Shown: one piece after another, positions 24,975 to 35,521 of the stretch
Layout of the letters: each line of letters opens with the position of its first letter
How positions within the stretch are numbered: position 1 is the first letter of the stretch
Source of the DNA: Thalassomonas actiniarum
GTDB taxonomy: Bacteria > Pseudomonadota > Gammaproteobacteria > Enterobacterales > Alteromonadaceae
Length of the DNA stretch: 64,000 nt
Assembly (NCBI RefSeq): GCF_000948975.2
Contig: NZ_CP059735.1
Span: 4,958,603-5,022,602 of the forward strand
Direction: 5' to 3'
Notes under the pieces: model-generated
Told to the model about the DNA's origin: nothing
Seen by the model: only the letters and a program-made list of their open reading frames with translations
Database searches by the model: none
Translations under genes and position numbers: made by a program

Positions 24975-25182
24975 AATCAACTTCCATTGTCATTATTCTT
25001 TTTAGGTTTCGTTTGAAATTAAGGTATGATCGTCTATCGCTCGGTGTACAAGGAACAGTAATGCGACCACCTTTGGGTGCATATATTAAACCGTGCTTTT
25101 TCCCTTGCTTGAACACCCAACCAGACTTGATTAATTTTTTTACCAACTTACTAATTTCCTTATCTTTACTATATGCAGACAT
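24967..25182 (-). CDS. HicA-like small protein
   Basis: 71 residues from the ATG at 25182. The sequence runs MSAYSKDKEISKLVKKLIKSG, WVFKQGKKHGLIYAPKGG, then RITVPCTPSDRRSYLNFKRNLKRI. This matches the dsRBD-like HicA fold: GW, a K-x-H active region and an R-(I/V)-T-V-P strand. HicA proteins are mRNA interferases of HicAB systems. No HicB antitoxin frame is adjacent. It overlaps the ankyrin gene downstream and follows the 50-residue peptide gene, forming one operon. Confidence 0.6.
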   Translation of the reverse strand: MSAYSKDKEISKLVKKLIKSGWVFKQGKKHGLIYAPKGGRITVPCTPSDRRSYLNFKRNLKRIMTMEVDYV

Positions 25183-25230
25183 AATCAAAATAATGGGCTA
25201 GGAAGTCAATCACTTCCCAGCCCATACTCC

Positions 25231-25383
25231 TTAACCGTTTTTATTATTACCGGCAGCACGAGCAGCTCTTACAGCAAAGCCTCTAGGTAACGCTTGACCG
25301 CCATTAGCTTTTGCCTCACTACTTTGAATGCGGGCAACAGCTTTTGTGGTCATAGGTGTTTGATTTGATTTTGGCTTAGACAT
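25231..25383 (-). CDS. small conserved-type peptide, first gene of the operon
   Basis: A 50-residue frame with GGAGAG before the ATG. The composition is basic and Ala/Gln/Ser/Gly-rich: MSKPKSNQTPMTTKAVARIQ, then SSEAKANGG and FAVRAARAAGNN. Small basic proteins of this style (MTTKAVARIQSxxAKANGG) occur widely in proteobacteria with no known role, as I recall. It is too short for typical gene callers. It leads the HicA-like/ankyrin operon. Confidence 0.6.
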   Translation of the reverse strand: MSKPKSNQTPMTTKAVARIQSSEAKANGGQALPRGFAVRAARAAGNNKNG

Positions 25384-25540
25384 AATTCTCTCCGAGATTT
25401 AATTAACCCGACATTGGGTGATGTGTAATCTATAAAGAAAATTTAAATTCGTCAGTTATGTAACTGGCTGAGAAATTTTTATTTTTGTAACGGCCTATTT
25501 ATTGAACAATATTAATTCCCTATAGTTATGACATAAAAAA

Positions 25541-25560
25541 AGCGAACCAATCGGTTCGCT
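25541..25560 (-). terminator. intrinsic terminator of the glycine cleavage operon
   Basis: A perfect stem AGCGAACC/GGTTCGCT with a 4-base loop. On the minus strand it is followed by TTTTTTT. It lies 70 bp after the gcvP stop codon. On the plus strand only TTTTA follows, so the leftward direction is favoured. Confidence 0.85.
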
Positions 25561-25630
25561 TTTATAGTTTCATTTGGGGTACTGATGTTATTTAGTCACA
25601 AACTTTATTATCAGTCACCATCAATTGACA

Positions 25631-28519
25631 TTAATCTTTATAAGTATCAACCGCAGGACAAGAACAAATCAGGTTACGGTCACCAAACACGTCATCGATG
25701 CGGTTAACCGTCGGCCAGAACTTGTTAGCCGCAGCAGCCGGTACCGGGAATACCGCCTGAGCGATGGAATAACCACGCTCCCAGGTATCGGTGATATCGG
25801 CTAAGGTATGCGGCGCATTGTGCAGCGGGTTGTCTTCCAGCGTCCACTCTCCCGCTTCTACTTTACGGATTTCATCGCGAATGCAGGTCATGGCTTCAAT
25901 AAAGCGGTCCAGCTCAGGTTTGGCTTCTGACTCTGTCGGCTCTATCATCAGAGTGCCTGCTACCGGGAATGACATAGTCGGCGCATGGAAACCGTAATCC
26001 ATCAAACGCTTGGCAACATCCATTTCGGTAATGCCGGAAGCTTCTTTAATCGGACGCAGATCTACGATACATTCGTGCGCCACCCGGCCATTAGCCCCGG
26101 TATATAAAATCGGGTAATGCTGGCTTAACTTGTGGGCCAGATAGTTCGCATTAGTAATGGCATACTTAGTCGAATCTGTTACCCCTTGCTTGCCTAATAA
26201 GGCAATATACAGGTAAGAGATACATAAAATTCCGGCACTACCATAAGGGGCAGCAGAAACCGCGCCGTTGCCTTGGGTGCTCTCATCAACATTTATCAGG
26301 GCATGATCCGGTAAAAAAGGCGCCAGGTGTTTTTTAACACCAATTGGTCCCATACCCGGTCCGCCGCCGCCGTGAGGAATAGCGAAGGTTTTATGCAGGT
26401 TAAGGTGTGATACGTCTGCGCCGATAAAACCAGGAGAGGTTAAACCTACCTGGGCATTCATGTTGGCGCCGTCAAGGTATACCTGGCCGCCGTGTTCGTG
26501 AATCACGTCACAAATTTCAGCTATGGTAGTTTCATATACCCCGTGGGTAGACGGGTAAGTGATCATGATACAAGACAGGCTGTCTGCCATTTCACTGGCT
26601 TTGGCGCGCAGGTCGTCCATATCGACGTTACCTTGCTTGTCGCAGTCTACCACAACCACTTTCATGCCAACCATTTGCGCCGAAGCCGGGTTGGTACCGT
26701 GGGCAGACGACGGGATCAAACAGATGTTTCTGTGCCCTTCGCCACGGCTTTCGTGGTATTTGGCAATCGCCACCAGACCGGCGTACTCCCCTTGTGCGCC
26801 CGAGTTAGGCTGCATGGAAATATTGTCGTAACCGGTCAGCTCTACCAGCCAGTCGCCCAGCTCGTCGATCATCTGCTTATAGCCTTGTGCCTGATCTTTC
26901 GGGGCAAACGGGTGCATATTGGCAAATTCAGGCCAGGAAACCGGGATCATCTGCGCGGTGGCATTTAATTTCATGGTACAGGAGCCCAGTGAAATCATCG
27001 AGTGGTTCAGGGCCAAATCCTTGTTTTCCAGCTTTTTGATGTAACGTAACATCTCGGTTTCCGAGTGGTAGCTGTTAAACACAGGATGGGTCAGTATCGC
27101 CGACTCACGTAGCAATGACGCCGGGATTGACTGGCTGCCGTTAGCGATAATTTCGCTGTCTAATGCGGCAACGTCTAAACCGTGGCCTTCGCCCAATAAA
27201 ATATCGAACAAGGTGTTGATGTCTGCACGGGTGGTGGTTTCATCAATAGAGATGCTTACCTGACCGTCAACGTCGGTGCGCAGGTTAACCTGGTTGTCCA
27301 GGGCACGCTTAACAACAGCGTCTTTGTCTGCGCCTAAATCAAAAGTAACGGTATCAAAGTAAGTGCCGTGCACTGGCGTTAAACCTTTGCTGCTAACACC
27401 TGTTGCCAGGATATCGGCAAAGCGGTGAATACGCTCGGCAATCACTTTTAAGCCTTTAGGGCCGTGATATACCGCGTAGAAAGCCGCCATGTTGGCTAGT
27501 AATACTTGCGCAGTACAAATGTTGGAGTTGGCTTTTTCGCGGCGAATATGCTGCTCGCGGGTTTGCATGGCCATACGCAGTGCGGCATTGCCGCGGGTAT
27601 CTTTAGATACACCGATAATACGGCCCGGCAGTGAACGCTTGTATTTGTCTGAGGTTGTAAAGAAAGCGGCATGTGGTCCGCCGTAGCCCATAGGCACACC
27701 AAAACGCTGGGTTGAACCGATCACGGCATCTGCGCCCAGTTCACCCGGCGCTTTAAGCAGTACTAAGCTCATGATGTCGGCGGCAACGGCTACGATACCC
27801 TTTTTCTCGTGTACCTTGGCAATTAAGTCGCTGATGTCTTTTACTTCACCGCTGGCACTCGGGTATTGCAATAAAGCACCGAATACGTCGTGATTTACTA
27901 CGTCATCCGCTGGCGCAACCACCACGTCAAAACCGAACATATCGGCACGGGTTTTCACTACGTCTATGGTTTGCGGGTAAACATCACTTGAAATAAAGAA
28001 CAGGTTAGATTTTTTATTTTTCGACACCCGTTTGGCCAGCGCCATGGCTTCGGCAGCGGCGGTGGCTTCATCCAGTAAGGAAGCACTTGCTAAATCCAAG
28101 CCGGTGAGGTCTAAACACATTTGCTGATAGTTTAATAACGACTCCAAACGGCCCTGGGCAATTTCCGGCTGATAAGGGGTATAAGCGGTATACCAGCCCG
28201 GATTTTCCAGCACGTTACGTAAAATCACGTTCGGGGTCAAAGTACCGTAATAACCTAAACCTATATAGCTGGTATTTACCTGGTTTAATGCTGCCACGGC
28301 TTTTAAGTCTGCCAGTGCCTGTACTTCGGTTTTACTTTCTTCGATGGCAGGCAAGCCAGATAAACGTATGCTTTGGGGAACAATCTCATCAATCAGGGCA
28401 TCAACCGACTCGGCGCCCATTTCATTAAGCATTACTTGGGTTTGCTCGCTATCGGGTCCGATATGGCGGCGAATAAAATCTTGTGTTTGTTCCAGCTGGG
28501 ACAGGGATTGGGTAGTCAT
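25631..28519 (-). CDS. gcvP: glycine dehydrogenase (decarboxylating), P protein
   Basis: 962 residues, the normal length. The ATG at 28519 is preferred to an in-frame TTG upstream because it is preceded by AGGA and starts [11 protein letters not shown]. It is the PLP-dependent subunit that decarboxylates glycine and passes the aminomethyl group to lipoyl-GcvH. The PLP lysine is in [18 protein letters not shown]; the N-terminal half contains RRHIGPD, and [18 protein letters not shown] is conserved. Last gene of gcvT-gcvH-gcvP, with a terminator-like hairpin before it (28556-28588). Confidence 0.97.
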   Translation of the reverse strand: MTTQSLSQLEQTQDFIRRHIGPDSEQTQVMLNEMGAESVDALIDEIVPQSIRLSGLPAIEESKTEVQALADLKAVAALNQVNTSYIGLGYYGTLTPNVILRNVLENPGWYTAYTPYQPEIAQGRLESLLNYQQMCLDLTGLDLASASLLDEATAAAEAMALAKRVSKNKKSNLFFISSDVYPQTIDVVKTRADMFGFDVVVAPADDVVNHDVFGALLQYPSASGEVKDISDLIAKVHEKKGIVAVAADIMSLVLLKAPGELGADAVIGSTQRFGVPMGYGGPHAAFFTTSDKYKRSLPGRIIGVSKDTRGNAALRMAMQTREQHIRREKANSNICTAQVLLANMAAFYAVYHGPKGLKVIAERIHRFADILATGVSSKGLTPVHGTYFDTVTFDLGADKDAVVKRALDNQVNLRTDVDGQVSISIDETTTRADINTLFDILLGEGHGLDVAALDSEIIANGSQSIPASLLRESAILTHPVFNSYHSETEMLRYIKKLENKDLALNHSMISLGSCTMKLNATAQMIPVSWPEFANMHPFAPKDQAQGYKQMIDELGDWLVELTGYDNISMQPNSGAQGEYAGLVAIAKYHESRGEGHRNICLIPSSAHGTNPASAQMVGMKVVVVDCDKQGNVDMDDLRAKASEMADSLSCIMITYPSTHGVYETTIAEICDVIHEHGGQVYLDGANMNAQVGLTSPGFIGADVSHLNLHKTFAIPHGGGGPGMGPIGVKKHLAPFLPDHALINVDESTQGNGAVSAAPYGSAGILCISYLYIALLGKQGVTDSTKYAITNANYLAHKLSQHYPILYTGANGRVAHECIVDLRPIKEASGITEMDVAKRLMDYGFHAPTMSFPVAGTLMIEPTESEAKPELDRFIEAMTCIRDEIRKVEAGEWTLEDNPLHNAPHTLADITDTWERGYSIAQAVFPVPAAAANKFWPTVNRIDDVFGDRNLICSCPAVDTYKD

Positions 28520-28555
28520 AAACAACAAATCCTATACTTCAAGCAGTAAAAAAAT

Positions 28556-28588
28556 AAGCCCCGGACATCAATGATCAGTGCGGGGCTT
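28556..28588 (-). terminator. terminator or attenuator between gcvH and gcvP
   Basis: AAGCCCCG (28556-28563) pairs with CGGGGCTT (28581-28588). On the minus strand the stem is followed by ATTTTTTT. It sits in the 92-bp gap inside the operon, 36 bp before the gcvP start. If active, it would lower gcvP relative to gcvT and gcvH. Confidence 0.55.
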
Positions 28589-28611
28589 GAAATTAAGTTA
28601 ACAACAAAGAA

Positions 28612-29001
28612 TTAATCTTCGTCGATGGAGTTTGCGTAACCTTCGGCGTCAAGTAAGTCGTTCAGCTCTGACTCATCGTCAAGCTTAACCTTAAACATCC
28701 AGCCGTCACCAAAAGCGTCTGAGTTGACCAGCTCAGGTGAATCTTCTAAATCTTCATTCACTTCAACCACTTCACCGGAAATCGGCGCGTAAATGTCAGA
28801 AGCCGCTTTTACCGACTCAGCCACGGCAACATCGTCACCTGTGCTGATGTTTTCACCCACTTCAGGCAACTCAACAAAGACCATATCACCTAACAATTCT
28901 TGTGCGTGCTCGGTAATACCGATAGTTACCGTACCGTCACCTTCGTTACGTACCCATTCGTGCGATGTTGCATATTTTAGTTCTGAAGGAATGTTGCTCA
29001 T
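28612..29001 (-). CDS. gcvH: glycine cleavage system H protein
   Basis: A 129-residue lipoyl-carrier protein. The lipoylated lysine is Lys65 in [12 protein letters not shown]. The fold is the biotinyl/lipoyl-like barrel ([13 protein letters not shown]) and the family length matches. It carries the aminomethyl intermediate between GcvP and GcvT. Second gene of the operon, about 144 bp after gcvT, with an inverted repeat (29063-29070/29100-29107) in the gap. Confidence 0.97.
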   Translation of the reverse strand: MSNIPSELKYATSHEWVRNEGDGTVTIGITEHAQELLGDMVFVELPEVGENISTGDDVAVAESVKAASDIYAPISGEVVEVNEDLEDSPELVNSDAFGDGWMFKVKLDDESELNDLLDAEGYANSIDED

Positions 29002-29145
29002 CTTTTTGTTCCTAATTTATTATCTTTGCTAGTTAATTTTGTTTGAAACCGGACCCTATTATCCCTGCTGCTATGGCTTGATATCATGCCTTTTACAAAC
29101 AGCAGGGCTAATTATTAAACACTATCAATTTGGTTTAAATAGAGT

Positions 29146-30228
29146 TTAGAAAACTTTTTTGCCATTGCGAACAAAACTTGGCTTGATAACCTGTACCGTT
29201 ACCAGTTTCTTACGCATTTCTACTTCACAGGTTTCGCCGATAGAGCGCGGTACCCGGGCCATGGCAATACTGTGCCCTAACGTCGGTGAGAAAGTACCTG
29301 AGGTGATCACCCCTTCTTCACCGTTAACCATCACTTTTAAACCGCTGCGCAGTACGCCTTTTTCTTCCAGTACCAGGCCAACCAGTTTATGTTGGTCACC
29401 GGCGGCTTTTTGCGCTTCAAGGGCTTTACGGCCGATAAAGTCACGATCGCTTGGCTCCCAGCTGATGGTCCAGGCCATGTTAGCCGCCAGCGGCGATACG
29501 CTTTCGTCCATGTCCAGGCCATATAAGTTCATGCCCGCTTCCAGACGCAGGGTATCACGTGCGCCTAAACCACAAGGGCTAACACCGGCATCGGTTAATT
29601 GCTGCCATAAATCTTCTGCCATGGTTTCAGGAACAACGATTTCATAACCGCTTTCACCGGTGTAACCTGTGGTGGCAATAAATAACTCGCCCGCCTGCAC
29701 GCCAAAAAACGGCTTCATACCGTCAACGGCAGCGGTTTGCTCGGCGTCAAGAATGGTGGCCACTTTGGCTTTTGCCTGAGGGCCTTGTACCGCAATCATG
29801 CCATACTCAGGGCGCTCGGTGATGGTAACGTCAAAATCAGCCGACTGCTCAGCCATCCAGGCCAGATCTTTTTCACGGGTCGCGGAATTTACCACTAAGC
29901 GGTAAAAATCATCGGCCAGGAAATAAACAATTAAATCATCAATCACGCCACCTTCATGGTTTAACATGCCGGTGTATAACGCTTTGCCGCTGACATTGAG
30001 TTTTTCAACGTCATTGGCCAGTAAATAACGCAAAAACGCCTTCACGCCGCTGCCTTTGATGTCCACGATAGTCATGTGGGAGACATCAAACATACCGGCA
30101 TCCTGACGCACAGCGTGGTGCTCTTCTATCTGCGAGCCATAGTTAATCGGCATTTCCCAGCCGTGAAAGTCAACCATTTTCGCGCCGGCGGCTACGTGTT
30201 TTGCATGTAATACGGTTTTATTCGTCAT
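29146..30228 (-). CDS. gcvT: aminomethyltransferase, glycine cleavage T protein
   Basis: A 360-residue protein. It transfers the methylene group from aminomethyl-GcvH to tetrahydrofolate and releases ammonia. Motifs: [14 protein letters not shown] near the N-terminus, [27 protein letters not shown] and the C-terminal [15 protein letters not shown]. First gene of the operon. No glycine riboswitch signature is seen upstream. Confidence 0.97.
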   Translation of the reverse strand: MTNKTVLHAKHVAAGAKMVDFHGWEMPINYGSQIEEHHAVRQDAGMFDVSHMTIVDIKGSGVKAFLRYLLANDVEKLNVSGKALYTGMLNHEGGVIDDLIVYFLADDFYRLVVNSATREKDLAWMAEQSADFDVTITERPEYGMIAVQGPQAKAKVATILDAEQTAAVDGMKPFFGVQAGELFIATTGYTGESGYEIVVPETMAEDLWQQLTDAGVSPCGLGARDTLRLEAGMNLYGLDMDESVSPLAANMAWTISWEPSDRDFIGRKALEAQKAAGDQHKLVGLVLEEKGVLRSGLKVMVNGEEGVITSGTFSPTLGHSIAMARVPRSIGETCEVEMRKKLVTVQVIKPSFVRNGKKVF

Positions 30229-30520
30229 TGCGTTTCACCTGGTGATGAGTTTTTGATCCTGATAAAAGCTAGGATTAAAACTGAAAAATTACAAAGTTGC
30301 CATGGATTATAGCGATGAGTAACTGGTGATTCAACAGACAAAAGCACAATTTTCAAATAAAAAACCGACTATTTAAATAATACCAAATTATATTTTCAAA
30401 AAGGTACACCTTAAAAATATAGTTCAATTTCAGCAGGCATGAATTATCGATACCGGAGAATATTCTACAGCGGAAATTTCCTGTCATAAATGACGGTTTT
30501 TGTGCGATTAACGCCAACAA
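30229..30520. other. gcvT upstream region
   Basis: Holds the expected promoter and regulatory region of the glycine cleavage operon. It is AT-rich, with CCAAATTATATTTTCAAAA around 30383-30401. No tandem glycine aptamer pattern was found. No gene. Confidence 0.4.
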
Positions 30521-30550
30521 AAAACCTGTGTCTAAGCAGACACAGGTTTT
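30521..30550 (-). terminator. intrinsic terminator after ubiI
   Basis: AAAACCTGTGTCT (30521-30533) pairs perfectly with AGACACAGGTTTT (30538-30550), loop of 4. On the minus strand the stem ends in a T-rich stretch (TTTTTTGTT). It is about 100 bp after the ubiI stop. Confidence 0.85.
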
Positions 30551-30647
30551 TGTTTTAAGGGGGGCTGCTGCCAGGACCTTTCAGCAAAAACAAACCGTTT
30601 TTTAAAGCACTTAAAGCCGGCCCGGCCATGTACTTTGCCCGGCTTAT

Positions 30648-31883
30648 TTAATCAACCGATTTAGCCAGCTCGGGCAACTTACCTTTATAACCCAGCGCCT
30701 GGCGGATCAACTGCTTTTTCGCCGGAGAAAAGTTATCCAGCAAAGACATGCCGATACCGCGAATAAACTTGCTGACTTCCTGTTGCGGGGTAAACAGCTG
30801 CTTGATCGCCTCCATCGCGGCGATCATTTCCGCCGCTTCGGATTTACGCCAGCGGGCAAACTGCTTTAACAGTATTTCATTGCTGATGTTATCCAAACTT
30901 GACTGCTCAGCGGCCAATTGCCCGGTGAGGGTTTGCGCCAGTGCGGCGGCATCAAGCAAACCAAGGTTGACCCCCTGCCCGGCCAGCGGATGTATGGTGT
31001 GGGCGGCATCGCCGATTAACACCACTTTATCTTTAACAAAGTCCTGTGCCAGGCGCATCATCAGCGGATAACAGCCCAGTTCGCTTTCCAGGTTTACCCG
31101 GCCCAACTTGCCGTCGGTGGCCGCGGTAATTTCCTTGCCAAAGGCTGCTTTATCCAGGGCGCGCAATCGCTGTGCTTCCTCAGGCGAAGTCGACCAGACA
31201 ATCGAACATAGGTTTTGCTGGTATAGTGGCAGGAAAGCCAACGGGCCTGTGGGCAGAAAAACCTGCCAGGCGGTATCCTGATGTCCCTGCTCGCAGCTCA
31301 CCGTTGCTACCAGGGCATGGTGGTCATAATCGCGAAAGGTGATCGGCATATTGATTTGCTTGCGCACCCAGGAGTTGGCGCCATCGGCCCCCACCAGTAA
31401 TTTGGCGGTGATCGGCATGCTTGAGCCGAAACTGGCGAAAACTTCACTTTCCCCGACCCCGATGCTGGCAATGGCTTCATCGGTAAAAAAGCTGATGCCT
31501 TCATCCATCTGGGCCTTATGCCACAGGGCATTGCGGATCACCTTGTTTTCGATGATCCAGCCAAGCTGATCCGGTTTGCTGCTGCCGCTGACATCAGCAA
31601 GGTTAAAATCAAGCTTACCGTATCCGGCCTTATCCCAGATATGCATATGGTGGTAAGGCTGGGATCTTTGCCCGACAATATCATCCCAGACATTTAAGCG
31701 GGTAAAAATTTGCTGACTGGCAGCGTTAATGGCGCTGACCCGGGTTTCAGGCTGGTCGGTTAACTCTGTCAGTGCCTGGGTATCGGCAAGGGCGACCGTT
31801 AAATCGCTTTGCTTGCGAATTGCCAATGCCAGTGTCAGGCCGACCATGCCGCCACCGACGATAAGTACATCAAATTTTTGCAT
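30648..31883 (-). CDS. ubiI: FAD-dependent 2-octaprenylphenol hydroxylase (C5 of ubiquinone)
   Basis: A 411-residue flavoprotein monooxygenase of the UbiH/UbiI family: FAD-binding VLIVGGGMVGLTLALAI at the N-terminus and GDAAHTIHPLAGQGVNLGLLDA near the C-terminus. It adds the first hydroxyl of the ubiquinone ring under aerobic conditions and acts at the membrane in the Ubi complex. It is last in ygfB-pepP-ubiH-ubiI, the order found in E. coli, where it is also called visC. Confidence 0.93.
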   Translation of the reverse strand: MQKFDVLIVGGGMVGLTLALAIRKQSDLTVALADTQALTELTDQPETRVSAINAASQQIFTRLNVWDDIVGQRSQPYHHMHIWDKAGYGKLDFNLADVSGSSKPDQLGWIIENKVIRNALWHKAQMDEGISFFTDEAIASIGVGESEVFASFGSSMPITAKLLVGADGANSWVRKQINMPITFRDYDHHALVATVSCEQGHQDTAWQVFLPTGPLAFLPLYQQNLCSIVWSTSPEEAQRLRALDKAAFGKEITAATDGKLGRVNLESELGCYPLMMRLAQDFVKDKVVLIGDAAHTIHPLAGQGVNLGLLDAAALAQTLTGQLAAEQSSLDNISNEILLKQFARWRKSEAAEMIAAMEAIKQLFTPQQEVSKFIRGIGMSLLDNFSPAKKQLIRQALGYKGKLPELAKSVD

Positions 31884-31953
31884 GCTTATTGCTCTAAACT
31901 TTTTGTTGTAAGCCCTTTATTGCCAGCGCTTTATCAGCCAATAAAGGGTTTTA

Positions 31954-33183
31954 TTAATAACCCATGGTCTTTTGCACAAAGGCATTTTTCAGCGGCGACA
32001 GATAATTTAATACCTTAAGGCCGATATTGCGCCCCACTACTAACGGCGGCAAGCGATTGGAGAAAAGCGTCACTAAAGAATCGGTTAAAGTGATCACTTG
32101 TTGCTGATCCGCCGCCCTTTGCTCCTGGTAGTTGCTTAACAGGGCAAAATTACCGATATCCTGTTTTTGCTCCAGCGCTGCTTTGATCAAGGCCGCCAGT
32201 TGCTCAACATCCCGGACCCCAAGGTTAAAGCCCTGTCCGGCTATCGGGTGTATGGTATGTGAAGCATTACCCACCAGCGCCATACGGTGATAGACCTGCT
32301 GCTCTGCCTGGATAAGATTAAGGGGATAAACAAAACGTTCACCCGCCTGGGTGATCTGTCCCAAATAGCTGCTAAAGGCATCTTCCAGTGCCCGCTTAAA
32401 CGCTTGATCATCCAGGCCCTGTATTTCTTCGGCCTGCTGAGGGGTTAGGGTCCATACCAGCGAGCACCGGTTGCCGGATAAAGGCAACATGGCGATAGGC
32501 CCGGTTTCGGTAAAACGCTCATAAGCCACGCCCGAATGGGGAATAGCGGTGCTGACATTGGCAATTAACGCCGACTGCCGATAGCTTTGCTGGCGCACCT
32601 TGATATTGGCAAACTCCCTACAAGCCGACATGCCGCCGTCACAGCCCAGCAGAAGCTTGGTAGTTAACCCCTGGCCCGAGTTCAGTGCCAGGGTGACCTT
32701 ATCCGTTTGCCAGTGGATTTTTGCTATGCTGTCGGGACGGTACCAGCAAATATTACTGAAGCTTTCCAGCGATTTAAGCAAGGCCTTGCCGATCAACGCC
32801 ATTTCCACCACATAACCTAAAGCCGGTACCTGATGATCTTCGGCATACACCCGGGCCTTGCCATAATGGCCGCGATCGGAAATATGAATGGTTTTGATTG
32901 CCTCGGCATCTTGTTGCAGATACTGCCAGGCACCCAGCGCTTGTAAATAAGCACTGGTGCCGTGGGACAGGGCCAGCACCCTGTCGTCAAAACTCAGCGA
33001 TACGTCTTTCACCACGGGATTGGCTTCAACAATGGCAATTGATAAAGGCTGGCCGTTTGCCTGTTTTAACGGGGCTAAACTCAGCGCCATTAGCGCACCG
33101 GATAAACCGCCGCCGGAAATCACCACATCGAAATGGTTTAATTCTCCTTCAGCCAGGGCATTCACGGTTAACTCGTCTGTCAT
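31954..33183 (-). CDS. ubiH: 2-octaprenyl-6-methoxyphenol hydroxylase
   Basis: A 409-residue paralogue of UbiI: N-terminal FDVVISGGGLSGALMAL and C-terminal GNASHTIHPIAGQGFNLGVRDV. It hydroxylates the ring at C1 in aerobic ubiquinone synthesis. Placed between pepP and ubiI, as in E. coli. Identity over UbiI/UbiF relatives rests mainly on gene order. Confidence 0.9.
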   Translation of the reverse strand: MTDELTVNALAEGELNHFDVVISGGGLSGALMALSLAPLKQANGQPLSIAIVEANPVVKDVSLSFDDRVLALSHGTSAYLQALGAWQYLQQDAEAIKTIHISDRGHYGKARVYAEDHQVPALGYVVEMALIGKALLKSLESFSNICWYRPDSIAKIHWQTDKVTLALNSGQGLTTKLLLGCDGGMSACREFANIKVRQQSYRQSALIANVSTAIPHSGVAYERFTETGPIAMLPLSGNRCSLVWTLTPQQAEEIQGLDDQAFKRALEDAFSSYLGQITQAGERFVYPLNLIQAEQQVYHRMALVGNASHTIHPIAGQGFNLGVRDVEQLAALIKAALEQKQDIGNFALLSNYQEQRAADQQQVITLTDSLVTLFSNRLPPLVVGRNIGLKVLNYLSPLKNAFVQKTMGY

Positions 33184-33201
33184 GAACTGTCCTTGGCTGA
33201 A

Positions 33202-34608
33202 TTAGTGGCTGTGTTGACCGGTAACATCTGCTTCAGCCCCGGTATTTTCAGCCATCAGGGCTTCAATCTCAGCGATGGTTTTCGGGGCATTAACGGTCAG
33301 GTTTTCATAGCCGGTTTCTGTCACCAGGATATTATCTTCGATACGCACACCGATGCCGCGCCATTTCTCATCCACCGGCGTTGCAATGTCTTCATTAACA
33401 TCATGCAAAGGAATATATAACCCCGGCTCTATGGTCATCGCCATACCCGGCTCAAAAGCACGTAATTGCTGACGCTTTTTATCCACCTGATAATCGCCGA
33501 CATCATGCACATCTAATCCCAACCAGTGGCCAAGGCCGTGGATAAAGTATTTTTTACAGGCGCGGGCGGCAATCAGCTCAGTTAAATCGCCGGTTAAAAT
33601 GCCTAACTGGTGTAGTCCCCGGGTAAGGAACTCACAGGTGATTTCATTAAGGTAAGCCAGGGTTTTCCCCGGGGCAATGGCTTTAATCGCCAGCTCCTGG
33701 GCATCAAGCACCAGTTGGTAAATGGCTTTTTGCTCCGGGGTAAATTTGCCGTTTACCGGGAAGGTACGGGTAATATCGGCGGCATAACCCGCCAGCTCGC
33801 CACCGGCATCAATCAATAACAGTTCATTGTTTTTTAAAATATCGTTATTGTCGGTGTAATGCAGGATATTGGCATTATCGCCGCCGGCGACAATAGAGCC
33901 GTAAGCCGGATGACGGGCGCCGTGGCGGGCAAATTCATGCAAAAGCTCGGCTTCAATCTGGTATTCAAACTTACCCGGACGGGTTTTCTCCATCGCCCTT
34001 TGATGCGCCTGACCGCTGATGCGGTTGACCTTACGCATGATGTCCAGTTCATCCGGCGATTTGATCAGGCGCATTTCATCAATAATAGCGCTGCAATCAA
34101 TCAATACCCCCGGCGCCTTGCCCCCTTGCCTGACTTTTGCTTTTACCTGGCTGTTCCAGTTAAGCACCCGGCGGTCAAATTTTTCATCCGCCCCCTGGCA
34201 AAACAGCAACTGCGCTTTATCTTCAAGGTATTTAGGCACTAACTCATCGATTTCTTCGCAGGCGAAACTGGCATCAAAACCGTATTCGCCTGACGCCTGC
34301 TCCGGCCCGATCCGCCGCCCGTGCCAGATTTCCTGCATCGGGTTTTTCTCCCGGCAAAACAGTACCGACTGACAAACAAGCTCGTCTGCTTCCTTTTGCT
34401 TGATAAGCAGCAATAAGGCGTCCGGCTCGTTAAAACCGGTCAGGTAGTAAAAATTTTTATTCTGGCAAAACGGATATTCGGTATCGTTGCTGCGGGTCAC
34501 TTCTTCGGCGGCAGCAAAAAGCGCCACACTGTTATCCGGCATCTGCTCGAAAAAACGCGCACGCCGGCCGGTAAATTCACTAACCGCTAATAAGGTGTGT
34601 TTCATCAT
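33202..34608 (-). CDS. pepP: Xaa-Pro aminopeptidase
   Basis: 468 residues, somewhat longer than the E. coli enzyme (441). It is an M24B metallopeptidase removing an N-terminal residue from Xaa-Pro peptides. Two-metal ligands are visible: LLIDAGGELAGYAADITR (two Asp), IHGLGHWLGLDVHD (His), MTIEPGLY (Glu) and IGVRIEDNIL (Glu). The start overlaps the stop of ygfB (TAATG), so the genes are coupled. Confidence 0.95.
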   Translation of the reverse strand: MMKHTLLAVSEFTGRRARFFEQMPDNSVALFAAAEEVTRSNDTEYPFCQNKNFYYLTGFNEPDALLLLIKQKEADELVCQSVLFCREKNPMQEIWHGRRIGPEQASGEYGFDASFACEEIDELVPKYLEDKAQLLFCQGADEKFDRRVLNWNSQVKAKVRQGGKAPGVLIDCSAIIDEMRLIKSPDELDIMRKVNRISGQAHQRAMEKTRPGKFEYQIEAELLHEFARHGARHPAYGSIVAGGDNANILHYTDNNDILKNNELLLIDAGGELAGYAADITRTFPVNGKFTPEQKAIYQLVLDAQELAIKAIAPGKTLAYLNEITCEFLTRGLHQLGILTGDLTELIAARACKKYFIHGLGHWLGLDVHDVGDYQVDKKRQQLRAFEPGMAMTIEPGLYIPLHDVNEDIATPVDEKWRGIGVRIEDNILVTETGYENLTVNAPKTIAEIEALMAENTGAEADVTGQHSH

Positions 34609-35186
34609 TAATGCAGGGTCTTAGGTTGCTGGGGATCTTCCGTCTCACTCGGAGGCGTGCCTAATTCGCTAAAACATAATAATGCCGACATCCGGGCATA
34701 TTCGGCTATTTCATAATAAGCCTGCTCGGTTTCTTCGTCTTCTTCAACATCATCAGAGAGGTTGGCGATCTCGGCAAAGTCTGTCAGCACTTCTTTGACA
34801 TCGTCGGATAATACCGGGTTATTTTTCTGCTGCAGGCCAAAACCTAAGTTAAAGCCCTGCACCCAGACACCAAGGGCATGGCCACGTTCGACAATGGTTT
34901 CGTCATCGTCGGGCAGTAACAGCTGAAAACGGTACGACTCATCAAGCAAGTCCTGCCATACCTCACCAAACATTTGTTTTACAACATCTTTAAGGTCTTT
35001 CGGCAAACCTTCGCCGTTATTGAACAAGTCATTGATCATCGCCATATAATCATGATCATCAAAAGAAAAACCTGCGCAAATCAAGCCCGTTAATACTCCG
35101 TGCAACTCCGCACCGTGGGCATTAACACCTGAAGCTGTAATGACTGCCTGCACCGAGGCAAAGTCTAATCTTGTTTCGTCAGCCAT
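34608..35186 (-). CDS. ygfB: UPF0149 family protein
   Basis: A 192-residue acidic protein of the YgfB/UPF0149 family: LTGLICAGF, QGFNLGFGLQ and YYEIAEYARM. The biochemical role is not settled; in Pseudomonas a YgfB homologue has been linked to gene regulation. Here it is the first gene of the pepP/ubi operon, as in E. coli, and is divergent from zapA. Confidence 0.9.
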   Translation of the reverse strand: MADETRLDFASVQAVITASGVNAHGAELHGVLTGLICAGFSFDDHDYMAMINDLFNNGEGLPKDLKDVVKQMFGEVWQDLLDESYRFQLLLPDDDETIVERGHALGVWVQGFNLGFGLQQKNNPVLSDDVKEVLTDFAEIANLSDDVEEDEETEQAYYEIAEYARMSALLCFSELGTPPSETEDPQQPKTLH

Positions 35187-35521
35187 AAGTCTCTAATTTC
35201 ACCTTAAATTAATTAGCCGCTATCCTAACACCAGCCTGGCTTTGATACCAGAAAAGGATATCAGAAAAGGACGCCCGAAGCCCGCGCCTGACAGGATTGA
35301 GTTAAACTTGCCCCGGGCAGTGAATATCTTGGCGCTGCTCCTTGCATAGTCAAGGCTGCGCCGTTATAGTGCGGGCACGAGGTGACTTATTTTAAGAAAT
35401 AATTGTTTACCAAGAATATTTTTAATAAAACAACCAATAGAATACAATAAGTTAAGTTGTACTAAGCTAAGATTAACACCCCTTGCCTTAGTTAAAAGAT
35501 CACCAGGAATTTTTTGCCGCT
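35187..35521. other. divergent promoter region between ygfB and zapA
   Basis: 335 bp between two outward genes, so it must hold promoters for both. AT-rich around 35391-35455. No other feature seen. Confidence 0.45.

Noticed and set aside
24967-25182. Classical HicAB toxin-antitoxin pair
   Set aside because: A HicB-like partner is absent on either side, so only the HicA-like fold is claimed.
30229-30520. Glycine riboswitch upstream of gcvT
   Set aside because: I looked for the tandem aptamer hallmarks on the minus strand and did not find them.
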